Source: Coniferiporia sulphurascens
Taxonomy: Eukaryota > Basidiomycota > Agaricomycetes > Hymenochaetales > Hymenochaetaceae
Assembly (NCBI GenBank): GCA_002794785.1
Contig: NBBA01000009.1
Location: 1,426,001-1,490,000, forward strand
Reading direction: 5' to 3'
DNA length: 64,000 nucleotides
The notes under the pieces were generated by a model, which saw nothing but the letters and a program-made list of their open reading frames with translations, was not told where the DNA came from and ran no database searches. Positions 39,076-50,819 of the stretch are shown piece after piece (the first letter of the stretch is position 1; each line of letters opens with the position of its first letter). Position numbers and translations under genes: made by a program.

Positions 39076-40674
39076 TCACCTAAACCGCACCCGGACCCCC
39101 GTACCCGTACCCGTCCCCGCCCCCGCAGCTACGACCATCCTGCTCCGAGCAGCACGAATCACGACGTTCTCCACTCCGCACGCTTCTATCTGTGTGCGGT
39201 GCAACTCGCGGATACGGCGGCAGTATGAGAGGCGTACGCCGCGCAGGCGATGGGCGGTGGGGGCGTCGTCTCCGACGGTACGAATACGTGTGGCGAGCAT
39301 AGATACGAGGTCAGGCGCGTCGACGTCGTCGCACGCCTCAAGCGAGAGGAACTCGAGCGCTGGGAGGACGTCCGTCCTCATATCCGCGCCTCCATTGAGT
39401 TCTTCATCACTCACGCCGCGCGCCACGGTCCCTGTCCCCGTACCAAGCTGCAGCGCACGCAAGAATGCACTATCAACAGCACAGTGGCTAAGGGAGAGGT
39501 TCGTGAGGCGCGGAACAAGGCGTAGACAATCGAGTAGACGAATATCGCTCGCGCCCGTCCCAGAACCGGCCTCTTTAACTGAGAGCTGTGCGAGTGGCGG
39601 GCGGTTACGCCTCAGGAAGCGGCGGAGGTGCGGCCATGTGCGACTGTGGCTATAACGATGGCCACGCGTCGTAGTCGCCGAGTGCGGTGGCGAGGGAAGT
39701 GGGGGAGGGGGTCCGCGCAGACCGAGCCGTCGGAGCTGTGGCGCGTGAATTACGTCAAGTAAAGGGCCGACGTCGACAAGCCAGTCCCAGGAGAGGAAGA
39801 GAAATGTGAGGTTCAGCATGGAAATTTCTTGCTTTTGAATTACGCCCGAGCCTGCACTAGTACCTGTTCGTGCGTCGGCGCGGCTACGGCCGCGACCGTC
39901 CCCGACGACGGGAAGAGCTATGTCAAGCGTGCACGACTCAAGCCCGGGAAGCGCGCGGAGGAGATCGAGCGCAGTGGCGAGTGTCATCTGGCCGGCTCCC
40001 TGCAATTGCCACAAGTCAAGGTGCGCAACGCCAGCGAGGGACGCGAACGCGCTCGCGTCAAAGAACGTCTGTCTCAGGGATAAACAGCGTAGCGTCCCAG
40101 GTACCTTGAACATCCTTGGCGCGACGTGTGTATGCACGCCCGCACCGTTCGCGCCGACACCGCCGTCGCCTTCGGCAGCGTCGCAAATGAAGAGGTCATC
40201 AAGACGCACCATATCTTCGAGGCGCAGGTCGTCAAGCAGGAAGCACGGGAGGACGCGGAGGAGCTTGACGATGCGTGGTGCATGCGGGGCGAGGATACGC
40301 ACGACGCGCTGGATGGCACGCACATGGTGCGCGGTAATCTTCCACGGCTGGTAGTCACTAGTAAGGTGAAAGTCGACCGAAAGCGGGCGCGCTTTCGAGC
40401 GCTCGAGCCACAAGGCGCAGAGGTGCACAACACCGCTGGAGATGCCCTCGGCAGGAGACGGGAGGTAAAGCGTGTCCCAGAGGTTAGAAAGTGCGAGGGC
40501 GCAGTCGCGCCACCAGCTACAGACATGAGTGAGGACGAGGGGGCTGTCTATATTTTTGAAAGAGGGCACGGAGGGCAAGGTCTGGAGGAATATTTCGTTA
40601 ATCAGCTCCGACGGTAGCTTTTGCATGAAGCATGGAGGGGAAATGGGTTGAAGTTCATAAAAGTCGATATCCAT
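39076..40674 (-). CDS. F-box protein with leucine-rich C-terminal region, single exon, 532 aa
   Basis: The frame is open from ATG 40674 (MDIDFYELQP) to TGA 39076. Residues 17-70 form an F-box (KLPSELINEIFLQTLP, then VLTHVCSWWRDCAL and LWDTLYL) of the type common in Agaricomycetes, which links substrates to an SCF ubiquitin ligase through Skp1. The rest has repeated leucine-spaced segments (LRCLSLRQ, LTNLSLSHC, LEFLSLEAC, LRGVRLSYC) resembling leucine-rich repeats, the likely substrate-binding part. The last residues are a low-complexity Gly-Thr run. The frame continues upstream of the ATG without another ATG for at least 38 codons, so an upstream exon is possible. The substrate is unknown. 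Confidence 0.85.
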   Translation of the reverse strand: MDIDFYELQPISPPCFMQKLPSELINEIFLQTLPSVPSFKNIDSPLVLTHVCSWWRDCALALSNLWDTLYLPSPAEGISSGVVHLCALWLERSKARPLSVDFHLTSDYQPWKITAHHVRAIQRVVRILAPHAPRIVKLLRVLPCFLLDDLRLEDMVRLDDLFICDAAEGDGGVGANGAGVHTHVAPRMFKVPGTLRCLSLRQTFFDASAFASLAGVAHLDLWQLQGAGQMTLATALDLLRALPGLESCTLDIALPVVGDGRGRSRADARTGTSAGSGVIQKQEISMLNLTFLFLSWDWLVDVGPLLDVIHAPQLRRLGLRGPPPPLPSPPHSATTTRGHRYSHSRTWPHLRRFLRRNRPPLAQLSVKEAGSGTGASDIRLLDCLRLVPRLTNLSLSHCAVDSAFLRALQLGTGTGTVARGVSDEELNGGADMRTDVLPALEFLSLEACDDVDAPDLVSMLATRIRTVGDDAPTAHRLRGVRLSYCRRIRELHRTQIEACGVENVVIRAARSRMVVAAGAGTGTGTGVRVRFR

Positions 40675-41213
40675 GAGTTTCCGTCTTTTGCTCGGGCGAG
40701 CTGGTGCGACGGGCCTGTAGGTAATGGTCGCCACGATGAAGAGTGCAACTGGGGGGATATAAGCAGAGAGTAGCCGGGGAAAAAGCAAAGCTGAATGCTT
40801 TTATCATTGCAGACTGTGGCACGGATTTGCTCTGGTTTGCAAAAGGTTTGCGAGAGGCGCGGAACCCCCGCGCGACTGACGACGCGGCCTGATCTCCTAA
40901 GACTAAGTCGGACTGCCGGGCAGGTTGCAGAATGACTTCCCTGGCCCGACACCGGCATATTATTCCATGCCCGGACACGGCTTCCGCCGCGTAGAGCGAT
41001 GGCGTCCAACTTTTCTGGAGGGGACGGTCTTGAACACAGCGCGCATAAGGTTTAACCCGCCGCAAGTTACCGTCTCGCATTCCCGATTTAGGGCCATTAC
41101 AGCCGCTAAGTCATTGCACCGTTGTGGTTAGTGCCTCAGCGCATGTCCATTGCGCGCTGTTTCTCCCTCGCCCTACCTACGTCGCGGACGCTGTGCGCTC
41201 CTCTCTCCCAACG
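40675..41213. promoter_or_regulatory. Divergent intergenic region between the F-box gene and CDC73
   Basis: 540 bp separate two start codons pointing away from each other, so both promoters must lie here. No individual motif could be assigned with confidence. Confidence 0.5.
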
Positions 41214-42970
41214 ATGAACGCAGCCCCGGACCCGCTCTACGCGCTGCGCGACACCATCCGCGCGAAGCGGCCCGTATCCTACTCCAACGCAGACGGACCA
41301 TGTCAGACCCTCGCCTCCGCCACCCACCTCGTCCTCTCCTCTGCGCTCACGCTCCCAAAGGACACTCCGACCCGACTGCGCAAACCCGACGCGACCGGCG
41401 CAAGCCCGCTCGTCGCCCCTGCCGACTTCTTCCGCCTCGACGCTGTCCTCCTCGCCTGGCTCCTCCGCGATGCCTCCGCCGCAGAGTACATGAAGCACGC
41501 CCGCGAGAACGGCCTCCTCGGCGCCTTCGTCAGCAACACCGAGCGCAAGGGCGTCGCCGAGTGGTTGGACGGCAGGACGAGTCATTATAAGGGCATCGTC
41601 CCGCTGGAATGTGCGTGTCTTGTCGTGTCGAGTTGTTTGGCTGATTGTTGACTTTGTGCGCAGCGGACTCGACGACGCCGCCTGGCTCGCCTCCCCCGAA
41701 GGGTTCTGCTTTACCGGCTGCGGCCGGACAGGCTGGAGTCCCCTCGACTACCCCTGCGAAGCGGCGCCACGTCGTCGACACGGCAGACGCCGAAATCGTG
41801 AAGAAAATCAAAGCAAATGAAGTGGAGCTCTCCGACCGGACGTCAATCCTCAGAGGAAAGAAGCCCAACGTTAGTTATTACCCGAGTCGACTCCTATCAG
41901 CTAATGTAATCAACACCCCGCAGAACTTCAACAATGTACGAGCGATGTATGCCGAAAAGCTGAAGAAGCTAAAAGAGGCCTCGAAGGGCGGGGCTGCCCC
42001 GCCTCCATCCGCAATGACCAAAATTGGTTCGTCTGCTCTTTAGAAAAAATCTGTGCATTCACACTCTGACTGGACTGCACCGAAAAGACCAAAAGAACCA
42101 GGCGCGCAAGGCCCGTGAGTGTTCTTTGTCCTTCCGTAGCCCTGTACATAATCTCAATCGACCATTTGCAGGAAACATGCAGCCTATCATTATGATATCC
42201 TCGTCGCCTACGTCCCTCGTCACAATGTACAACGTGCGGCGGTTCCTCCAAGAAGCCATGTACGTGCACATCGTCACTTGTTTAGCACACCATAATAAGC
42301 TCACTCCACTCATAGTTTCGAGGACCCCGCAGATGCACGAGCACGCGCGACAGCCGAGGGCAACACGCGGCCAGAGGACATGATTCCTATCTACCGGCGA
42401 CACACGCACATCGACTCGTCAGGACAGGAGCGCGAGACGCAGGCAAAATACCTCGTCGTAGACGGCGTCGAGGCGCTCGGAAAGTTCGGTGCGGACGCGT
42501 GGGACCGTGTCGTCGCGGTGCTCACTACAGGCCAGGCGTGGCAGTTCAAGCCATACAAGTGGTCCGAGCCGAAAACACTCTTCCATCATGGTACGTTCGG
42601 CTGAAGCTGGGAACGGTTCATCGCCGATCACTGATATTTCTTTCTTTTGATGTGGTATTTGCTGCTTACGCTGATAGTACGAGGGTTCTACGTGAGCTGG
42701 GCAAACGACCCGCCGAACCCGAAGATCAAAGACTGGAATGTCACGGAACTCAAGGCAAGTTCAGTTCTTCCATCGTCTTCCCCATTGTCTTCCTTTCCTG
42801 TGTCTTTTAGATCGCCGAAAGCTGATGCATTCTTGCCTTGCTTTGCGCTTGTTCGCCAACTCTAGATTGATCAGCACAGGAGGCATGTTGATAAGTCTGT
42901 TGTGGCGAGCTTCTGGAAGACGCTCGATGCGTGGACGGTGGCGAATAAACCGTGGCTTGTCAAGTCGTAG
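41214..42970 (+). CDS. CDC73: Paf1 complex subunit Cdc73 (parafibromin homologue), eight exons, 425 aa
   Basis: Exons 41214-41610, 41664-41869, 41924-42026, 42088-42114, 42172-42259, 42316-42590, 42678-42754 and 42866-42970 sum to 1278 nt with matching phases. Cdc73 is a subunit of the nuclear Paf1 complex that accompanies RNA polymerase II and supports histone modification. The C-terminal Ras-like domain is clear: PIIMISSSPTSLVTMYNVRRFL, then DAWDRVVAVLTTGQAWQFKPYKW, VRGFYVSW, KIKDWNVTEL and FWKTLDAW. The N terminus (DPLYALRDTI, FFRLDAVLLAWLL, EYMKHARENG) matches the family's helical region. Length is between yeast (about 390 aa) and human (531 aa). One exon is only 27 bp. The seventh intron has a GC donor (AAG then GCAAGT). 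No damage was seen. Confidence 0.95.
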
Positions 42971-45803
42971 TTCGTAGTCGTAGTCGTAATTTTGGTCTTG
43001 AGCTTGAGCTTTTACTTACGTAGGTGCTTTTTTTTTGGCGAACCCGTGTAGATGTAGACGTGTATTTTATTTTATTTCTCACTTCTCACTTCTGCTCTGC
43101 TCTGCTTTGCGGTGCGAAGTGTTGATTCTTGATGGCCCGGCGGCTACGTTGTGTACCCGGTTGATCAAGATGGGCCACAAACAAGTACGTACTAGTACTT
43201 ATCGACTGACTAACCGGCACACTAGTACTGACCGATGTGGGCACGCGGCACGCAGCACGCGACTCGACATCTGGTATCTGGTATCTGGTATCTGTAATTC
43301 GTGATTCAAGATTCGTGATTCGTGCTACTAGCCCGCTTTTTTTTTTAGAAAAAAAAGAGGGGGACACGAGAAAGAAAGAAAAAAGAACGTGTATCGCGGG
43401 TCTGCGAAGGTGGGCCCGTGAGTGCCAAGTGCACTACGTGAGGACTCCGAGTCGGGGTTACCAGACTGGATCCTGGTCCCGATGTAGTTAGTAGGCGTAC
43501 TACGGCATGATCATGAGTTGCTTATAATTATCGTACACCATGTGTGTGTGTATGTGTGTGCGTGTGCGTGCCCCTTTTTCTTTCTTGACGCCTTCACATC
43601 CCGGCCGCGGATAAATTGGAGTGTGCCGTGACTGAAGGTAATACAATGGAAATTTTCGGATTTCTCAGGCCGGCACTGGGCCACTGGGAGGCGGGATCCA
43701 TCCCGGAGTCTCGTGCAATTTAATTCAATTCAAGCTATTTACATCTTGGCGCTGGCGATAGCACATGGCGTCAAGAAAGAAGAACTCGTACGGTTCGGAG
43801 ATGCTGCTTAGGCTACTAGTGGTATACTATAAATATGGATCTTCAGGTTCCTGAGTCCTGACTAGTTTTTTTGAATGATAAGAGATAGTAACTAAATAAC
43901 CTTGAGATGTTCGGTCTGGCTTGAGCGTAACAGCCTGAATCTGGATTCGACGTGTTCTTCCGGACTCGAATCATGGACACGACTTTGTGATTTGTTGACT
44001 TGTCCACTTGTATCGTATTTGTGATAGTTTGCTGTAGTCTACATGGGAGTATGGCATAGTTAAAATACAGAAGGAGGCTGGCTAGCATGATAAACCACGG
44101 ATATACCACTACAAAAAGGATATACTGGAGGGAGCTTCAGGTTTTGCTTCTCCTTCTGTCCCCTGTGATAAGTAGTATTAGTGATGTCAGCGGGAAGTTT
44201 GTTGGAATTCTGGGTTTGGTAATCCCGACTGTGCGACTACATTTGGTACTTAGGTTTCAATGGAAGTGACCATGACAAAACATCCTGATCACGATGACAC
44301 GCCTCACAAAGTTAGGGAAGTTGGGACATCAAAAAGGCTGAGCTGACGAAGCATCAACGGATCTGTGATGAGTAGCATACCGAGTGGGCCTCAATCACAG
44401 GCGTGCAGGAACTGGAGCCACGGTGGACGTGGCTTTCAAGTTTGCCGAGGTTCCGGATCCGGACGGAGGTTCAAACTTGCGGGTTCTAGCTTACTTACTT
44501 GTGGGACCTTGGTTCTTAATCCTAATTCACCGCCTCTTGATTCTCATGTGTGTGTGTTTGTTTTTCGTCCGAGTGTAATCTTTGTGCAAGTCGTGGACGA
44601 GTTCGAGATCCGTCCCATTTCAGAAATCTGGATGCCGAGTCCTGATCAGCACGCACAGCTCCTGTGCTGATGCTTAGGTGACGGACAGGGAATTACTACT
44701 AATACGTGTCCCGCAGTCCGCCATATAGGTGCACCTGGAACACCCAAGAGTCTGATACAGCGCCAGTGCCAGCTCACCTACTACGCGACGTTGTCAGAGC
44801 ACGAATAGAATGGTGTGAGGTGTAAGCAGACTGCGGGATGAGGCAATGCATGGAAGATTCCATAATCCTATCATATCACTGATGCATTGAAGAGGCTATG
44901 TAATCACAGCAGCAGTGCCCCGCCAGCGTTATAATGGCTTGCAGAGTGAACCTGTGCAGGTGATCGGCCTTGGGCACACAGCATCAGTCCAGATAATGAC
45001 TTTTCGTGTTCGTGTTCACAGTGCCTTGCAGAATTCACATGCGCCCGCTGGGCGTGGTCGGCAGTGGGACACTGCGCGCAGTCCTGAGTACGCTCACGTG
45101 ATTCAACTCGACCGGTTCAAGCTCGATCTGGGTGCCATCGCTGAACCGCCTCGTTCTACGAAGCCTCGTCCTTTTCTTCTTCTCTCTCGCTCTGCCCTGC
45201 CTATCCCCACAAGCATTTACCGGGAACACCGGCCAATGCATCGGTTGAACACGCATCGTCTGTTTGTTTGTTCGTTTGTCTGCCCTTGCGCCGTGCGCTG
45301 TGCGCCTCGATGCACGATGGAACGCGCGCACGCGGGCGTCTTTCGGGTGCTCTCTACCTAGCACCCAGTGCGACGCGACGTCGCGCCCGCCGACGACGCA
45401 GACGCTTATGTGCACACGCATATACACACATACGTACGTACATGCCTACGGGCCGAGAAAACTGCGGATTACCGCGGGCGTTCGCGCGAAGGCTGATTGT
45501 CATTGCCCAACAGCACTTCACGGGGAGATCATCACGAAGCGCTCCCTTCAGTCGGTCAGTCCGGAGATCGCTTCGACGGACAGCCATTTTTCATCCCGGC
45601 TTTGCGGTCTGCTTATAACTGCTGATGCACTCGGACGTATCCCTGCATCCTCTATTCCTCTCGCTTCCTGCACGTCCTTTCCTTTCCTTTCCTCTTCTTC
45701 TCTACTTCCACCGCGACCCAGTCCTCTGGGCTCAGTCCAAGGCGTAGGCGCCCGTCCGCGACCACTTACGCGAGCGCACTCACTCATACCCACATCCGTA
45801 CAC
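42971..45803. other. Intergenic region with simple repeats
   Basis: 2.8 kb without a recognisable gene. It contains a TATCTGG-type 7-bp tandem repeat (about 43270-43295), a repeated ATTCGTGATT just after it (to about 43325), and a TG-rich microsatellite at about 43540-43571. The right part is the long upstream region of the Zn2Cys6 gene, with CT-rich sequence just before its ATG. Confidence 0.5.
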
Positions 45804-47058
45804 ATGGACAGCTCAAGCACAGCAGGCCCGTCCCCGCCACCGCGCCCGACAATACACCACATGGGCCACAGGCGGCGCGCACCCTCCACGCACGTCTACG
45901 ATCCTTCCTCCTCTCCTTCGTCGGCGTCGTTGTCTTCGTGGCAAGTCTACGCCGTCTCCGCCCAACATCTCCAGTCCAGTCCCAACTTCTGTGCACCGAC
46001 GCCGCACCACGCCATGACTTCGGTCCCGGTTCCGGTCGCACACCCTCACCCCCACGTGGCTCTCCGCGCCGCTACTCCGCAGGGCACGGTTAGCCCTGAA
46101 CTCCCCTCCGCCGCCGCGAGCGACGTCGGCACAGCTGACACTGATGGGTCGGCCCGCAAGAAAGCGATCGACAGGAATCGCAGACCGTGCGGGAACTGCT
46201 CGAGCAGCAAGCGCAAGGTGAGTTTACCTCCGCGGTGCTAAAAAAGGAAGGTCGCATTTACTGACTGAAACGTTGTTTCGTATTCGTGTACCAGTGCAAG
46301 ATTGTGTCGACATCACCGCACCTGTGCGAGCGCTGCAGGAATCACGGGCTTACCGAGTGCCCGCCGCATATATCGTGGACGATGCGCAAGGCGAGTATGT
46401 GTGACAGCGGGAGCCTTTCTCCGCTTGACGTGCGTGCTCTCTTCGTCCCTTTTCTTTCGTACGGCTTGCTAATGAGCGTCCACACAATCATAGACGGACG
46501 AAAGGGCACTCTCCTCGCGCTCTGTGAGCCCGCTGCATATCACGAGTTCCGGACGTGGGCGCTCGCCCACGGAATTCCATGCACAGCTGAAGAGCGAGGC
46601 AGAGGCTTACGCGACGCAGGCGTGGGTACAGACGCAAACTGCTGCAGAGCCAGAACAGTGCACATCCTACTTCGAATCGCGGCCACCCGCGCAGACGCAG
46701 GAGCACGTACGGTATCAGGACGCTAGATACGCACGTGAGGCTGCGAAGTATGTTCTTTTTTTGTTTGTTTGAGGGAATAGATGATGGTGTTGACGATTTC
46801 TTGCTTTGTTCCTTTAGCTTCTCCGCTCCCGCGTGTCACGTCTGCGGCACGCCGTACCTCAACGAGCTACTGTTCAGCTACGCCTTCGCAGTTACCGCCG
46901 CCGCATCGGCGTCGGCGTCCGTCTCTGCATCTGCATCGCCATATGGGGAGCCGCATTACGACCTTGGCTCTTTAACCTCATCGGGTTACACACTCGGGCA
47001 CGGGTCTGCGCCCACGAATACTAGTATGACTCCTGGGTTGTACGGGAGTTCGTACTAG
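45804..47058 (+). CDS. Zn(II)2Cys6 DNA-binding protein (putative transcription factor), four exons, 347 aa
   Basis: Exons 45804-46217, 46295-46429, 46494-46747 and 46818-47058 sum to 1044 nt. The cluster C-x2-C-x6-C-x9-C-x2-C-x7-C (Cys129, 132, 139, 149, 152, 160) is a complete Gal4-type binuclear zinc finger, and the first intron falls between its second and third cysteines. The N-terminal 125 residues are Ser/Pro/His-rich and disordered. The C-terminal part has a Gln/Ala-rich stretch, a CHVCG pair that is not part of the finger, an Ala/Ser run and a Tyr/Gly/Ser-rich tail. There is no sign of the fungal-specific middle homology domain, as is usual for the short basidiomycete members. The target genes are unknown. 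ATG 45804 was chosen because the frame upstream is open but repetitive. Confidence 0.82.
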
Positions 47059-47952
47059 ATGGTTTTTCCTTTTTTGTTCTCGATGGGATTTACGTTCGGA
47101 CTCAACTCGAACTCGAACTCGGACTTAGACTCAGACTCAAACTCGAGGACCCCAAAATCGACCGCTGTAGGACTTTCTTCTTCTTCTAGACTTTTTATTA
47201 GTTATACGATCCTTTCTTCTCATGACCTCGACCTTGACCCTGGACTCGGACTTTGCACTCAGCCACTCTGCCTGCCCTCCCTACTCTCCTTATTTTTTGT
47301 TGACGAAGTGCAGAGATGGACGTTATACGTATTGATATTATTTAGCATTCCCTTCCCTCTTCCCCAAGCAAAGCAAAGCAAAGCAGCTGTATCGTTATCC
47401 TCTCATGTGCTTTTGTTTATTATAGGTCATTCATTGGTCACGGACTTCTGTTTATTTCTTTTCTTTCTACACCTCCCCTTTCACTCACTCACCCATCCTC
47501 GTACGTACGTAGTATGTATTAAGTAACTAGCGACTATAACTATAGCTAGCGCGGACAAGGCTGTGTAAATTGCAATTGCAACTTCTACCCTCGTGTGCCA
47601 GTGTCCTTGTCTGTTTTATATATCTTATTCTATTTGTTTGAATTTTCTTCGGAGGGAGGTGTGGATCCGAATTTTTCGCCGGCGTGGGTGCGCCTTTGCC
47701 AATATTAATGTGGCTCATGAATCCTACGTTTTGTTGGAATTCAGTAATTCGCGGTGCGAGCGAATGCACTCCGTATCCAAGTATGTTGTTTAACCAGTAG
47801 ATAATCGCGCGAGGGAAACCGAGCGCGCATACAACAGGAAAAATACTAAAAACAATTCAAACTCCGACGCCGTCTCGGCATCGAGCTCAAACTTCAACAC
47901 GTTTTCGTACCATTATTTACCGTAGTGGCCCGGGAGACTCGGACCCCCTTAC
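47059..47952. other. Intergenic region, nothing recognised
   Basis: The 3' flank of the Zn2Cys6 gene. AT- and CT-rich stretches are present (for example GACTC/ACTCG repeats about 47097-47140), but no gene was recognised. Confidence 0.4.
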
Positions 47953-48310
47953 TAGGGACGTTCAAAGTAAACTCGACACGTCGTGTCGTGTCTGTCGGCT
48001 ACCTTACAGGAAAATTCGTGTAGCAGCTAATGTCAGCACACTGTTACTGTTATGTTACAGGAAGTGTAGCCGAAAAGGACTGCCATCTAGTTTCGCTTAC
48101 TTTATTTGTCCGAGTCACCCAAGCTGTTCGAAGCCGAGTCTGAGATTATCCCAGCTACCGATTAGCTAATGAATGTTCTTTGCTTATATTCACAAGGGGG
48201 ATTTTACTTTGGCTAAACATGCGATTTAAATAAACCAGGCTCATTTCAAAATTTGGTCACTGTGACCGCTTGTGACTTGGGGTTAGGAATCAAATGATTA
48301 TGCTATACAC

Positions 48311-50819
48311 CACACCCTTCTTGTCCTCTTACCACCACCATCCCCTCCCGGGGGTGCATCTGGGGTTTTTGGCACAACCCACTCCATCCTGTCCTTTCTG
48401 GGGGTGGGCTCTGGCTGTGAGGGGGGGTTCTCCATCTGAGCTAGGCTCCCACTGTAGTAAAGTGGGTTCACAGTTGGCCTACTGATGGCCTGGCCCACGC
48501 ACTGGTTTGCCAATGGCACGAGAGGGGCGGAGGCCTGCCAGTTTGTGCAGGGGGATAAGATGTAAATGCCTCCTGGTGAGATTGCCTGGCGGGTAAATTT
48601 CTCATCACCTGGGGTCTGTGTAAGCAGGGAAACAACCCTTCGGGGTGCCCACTGTCCTGGGCACATGACAGCCCAGAACGGCCCAACCCCAAATCTGGTA
48701 ACAGACCCTATGATGGCATTAGATGCCCAGGGATAGGGGTCTCATAACATGTGGCATGTCGGTAATAACCAGCTGACCCCTAGCCCCCACTATGGACTGG
48801 CCAGGGGACAGGTCACCACAGGCCTGCGGGGCATACTTCGGTACCCCTGTAGGTGGTTAGTATGGGAAACTCCTTGGGGATATGTGTGATAGCCACCCCG
48901 GGGTCACCCCTGCAACATGGTAATCCGGGACAGGTTGTGGATCCAGAAGTGGGTGGGTCTTCAGTGCCACCACATATTCCCTGGGCCAATCCCTGGGGTC
49001 CGAAGTGCCTGCCTGGGAATGGGAAACTGTCCCTCTTGGGGGGCAGCGAGCCATAGTGGTGTGGGGAGAGTTGCCCTGCACCGGCTTCAGAGAACTAAAT
49101 CTGCCATGGGTCTGCATAAGGGTAAATCTTATTGCGGGCTTAAGTTGATTCCTGGACACGAGGCCACACCCCATGGCTCACGCCGTGGGGGACAGCGGGA
49201 TGGTTGGTTACCTTCATCCCAAGGAAGGTGTGCGCATATGGTGGGCCTCGCAAGAGAACCCTTAAGTCTGGTCTTGACCTCTTACCACCACCATCTCCTT
49301 TGGAGTGCGTGCTGTGAGGGGGGATCCGTCTAAGGAAGGGGGCCTGAGTGGTTAGCAGGCACTACCCCGACCATAACCCAGGGTCACCTGGGGGGGCTAC
49401 GATGTTAACGTCCTGGGGTAGATGTCGACTTCGTTGCGTGGGGGCTCGCCACCCCCCCAACGCCTACCCCCCGGACCCCCTAATAAGGGGTCGGTGGTTG
49501 GAAGTGTGAGTGGCTCGCCTCTCGCACCAGAACTACTGACTGCCCGTGGAGGGGCCTCGACTGGAACAACGACAATTTCGACACCAAGAACGACGACCCA
49601 TTAGATCACAGATACACAACACCACAAACTCCCTCAGACGGGGTTGGGGGACAGTCCCCTTCATTGTACGGAAGCCGAGGATTCCGCAGCATCGACTCGA
49701 TGTTCCCACTGTTTATTTTTGACTCGTAAAACTCATGGCTCTCTTTTCCCACACAACTCACATGGCCATTCAGTTCGCCACTCCGCAACAGGGCCCCCAC
49801 TACCGCAGCAGGGTTTTTCCCACACCAAGACTTGGGGCACCGGCAGGTGACCCACCCTAACAGGCCAGGCCCCCACCAACTCCCCGAGCCTAAAAAACGG
49901 AGGGTGAGGAGGGGAGTCACACACAACGATCATGCCCGCATTCCTTACCGGGACCGGACACACACCTCCAAGGCCCTCGATCAGCAATTTGACAGGCCGC
50001 CTGCATGATTTCGGAATCTTTTTGGGGGAAGGATGGTTTACAAAGGAGAGGAGAATCATTGTCGACAGGCACTCACGGCCTCGTTTCCACAGGGTCGAGA
50101 GAAGACGCGGGGATGTAGGATTTTCACCGGAGAGGACCGGAGCTCCTTCTTTTTAAATTTACCACCACAACTTTCTCAGTTCCGGCCCCTTCGGGGGCCG
50201 GGGCGCTTAAGTAACTATTAGTTTTACACAGCGCCAATTGTTAAGCTCAATGGTTACGTGGTGATCGACGTCGGAGCTTCCTGATCGTCGGAACTGATGG
50301 TATGGCAACGGGGCTTCCTAGATGCCGTAAGTCGGAGGTGATCGTCGATGGGGCTTCCTGATCGGCGATGTGGACGTGATAGGCTTCTATAGCAAGTCGG
50401 GTTACGATGAAGCGACTAATGATCAAGTGACACTCAGTAGACTGGTGGTAGCAGATAATGGGCTTGTATGAACAAAGAGCACAAGCTTAGGGCTTGTGCT
50501 ACAGAAGTTACATGCTTATATGCTACTCTATGTGTTTGCTACTGTAGCGACTTGGTTAGGTATGTTTACCAGACTCATGGAAGGTCGTGGAAACGCAAGG
50601 AAGGCCTTGGTAATACAAGTACGGTGGTCAGTAAGCAAAGCATGTCATGATGGTGCGATAAGGCGTCATCATGGCGTCTTATGGCGTGAGGCAAATGAGG
50701 ATGAGTAATGCAGGGAAATGGGGGAGTTGTGCTGACTGATGATGACAAAGGGGAAGTGAGTCAGCGTAGTAGAGGGAAGTAAGGGAAAATTGTAACACCA
50801 ATAAACATGCATCATCATC
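48311..50819 (+). mobile_element. LINE-like retroposon remnant, internally deleted
   Basis: Flanked by an 11-bp target duplication ATGCTATACAC (48300-48310, 50820-50830). The 5' part carries two versions of CTTGxCCTCTTACCACCACCATC (48317 and 49270), the motif that also begins LINE-2. Frames at 49422-49604 and about 49644-49850 are short; the second contains CSHC followed by H-x4-H (FPHNSHGH), resembling the N-terminal C2H2 finger of site-specific LINEs. No RT was seen. The 3' part has a strong hairpin GGCCCC-TTCG-GGGGCC near 50180 and ends in ATC repeats. A solo LTR sits inside it. It is probably a non-autonomous derivative. Confidence 0.6.
50239..50797 (+). mobile_element. Solo LTR, family A, copy 2
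   Basis: 559 bp, TGTTAAGCTC to ATTGTAACA, with the perfect target duplication CCAAT (50234-50238, 50798-50802). It has the same internal GGGGCTTCCT units and hairpin as copy 1. Inserted close to the 3' end of the retroposon. Confidence 0.9.

Noticed and set aside
41136..41585. 149-codon minus-strand frame over CDC73 exon 1
   Set aside because: Antisense shadow; composition follows the third-base bias of CDC73.
43540..43571. TG-rich tract as a regulatory Z-DNA element or short CRISPR-like repeat
   Set aside because: A simple microsatellite; no spacer structure. No CRISPR array is expected or seen.
45264..45803. In-frame upstream extension of the Zn2Cys6 protein
   Set aside because: The frame is open but consists of low-complexity His/Thr/Arg-rich sequence typical of a 5' leader; the ATG at 45804 starts the plausible Ser/Pro-rich region.
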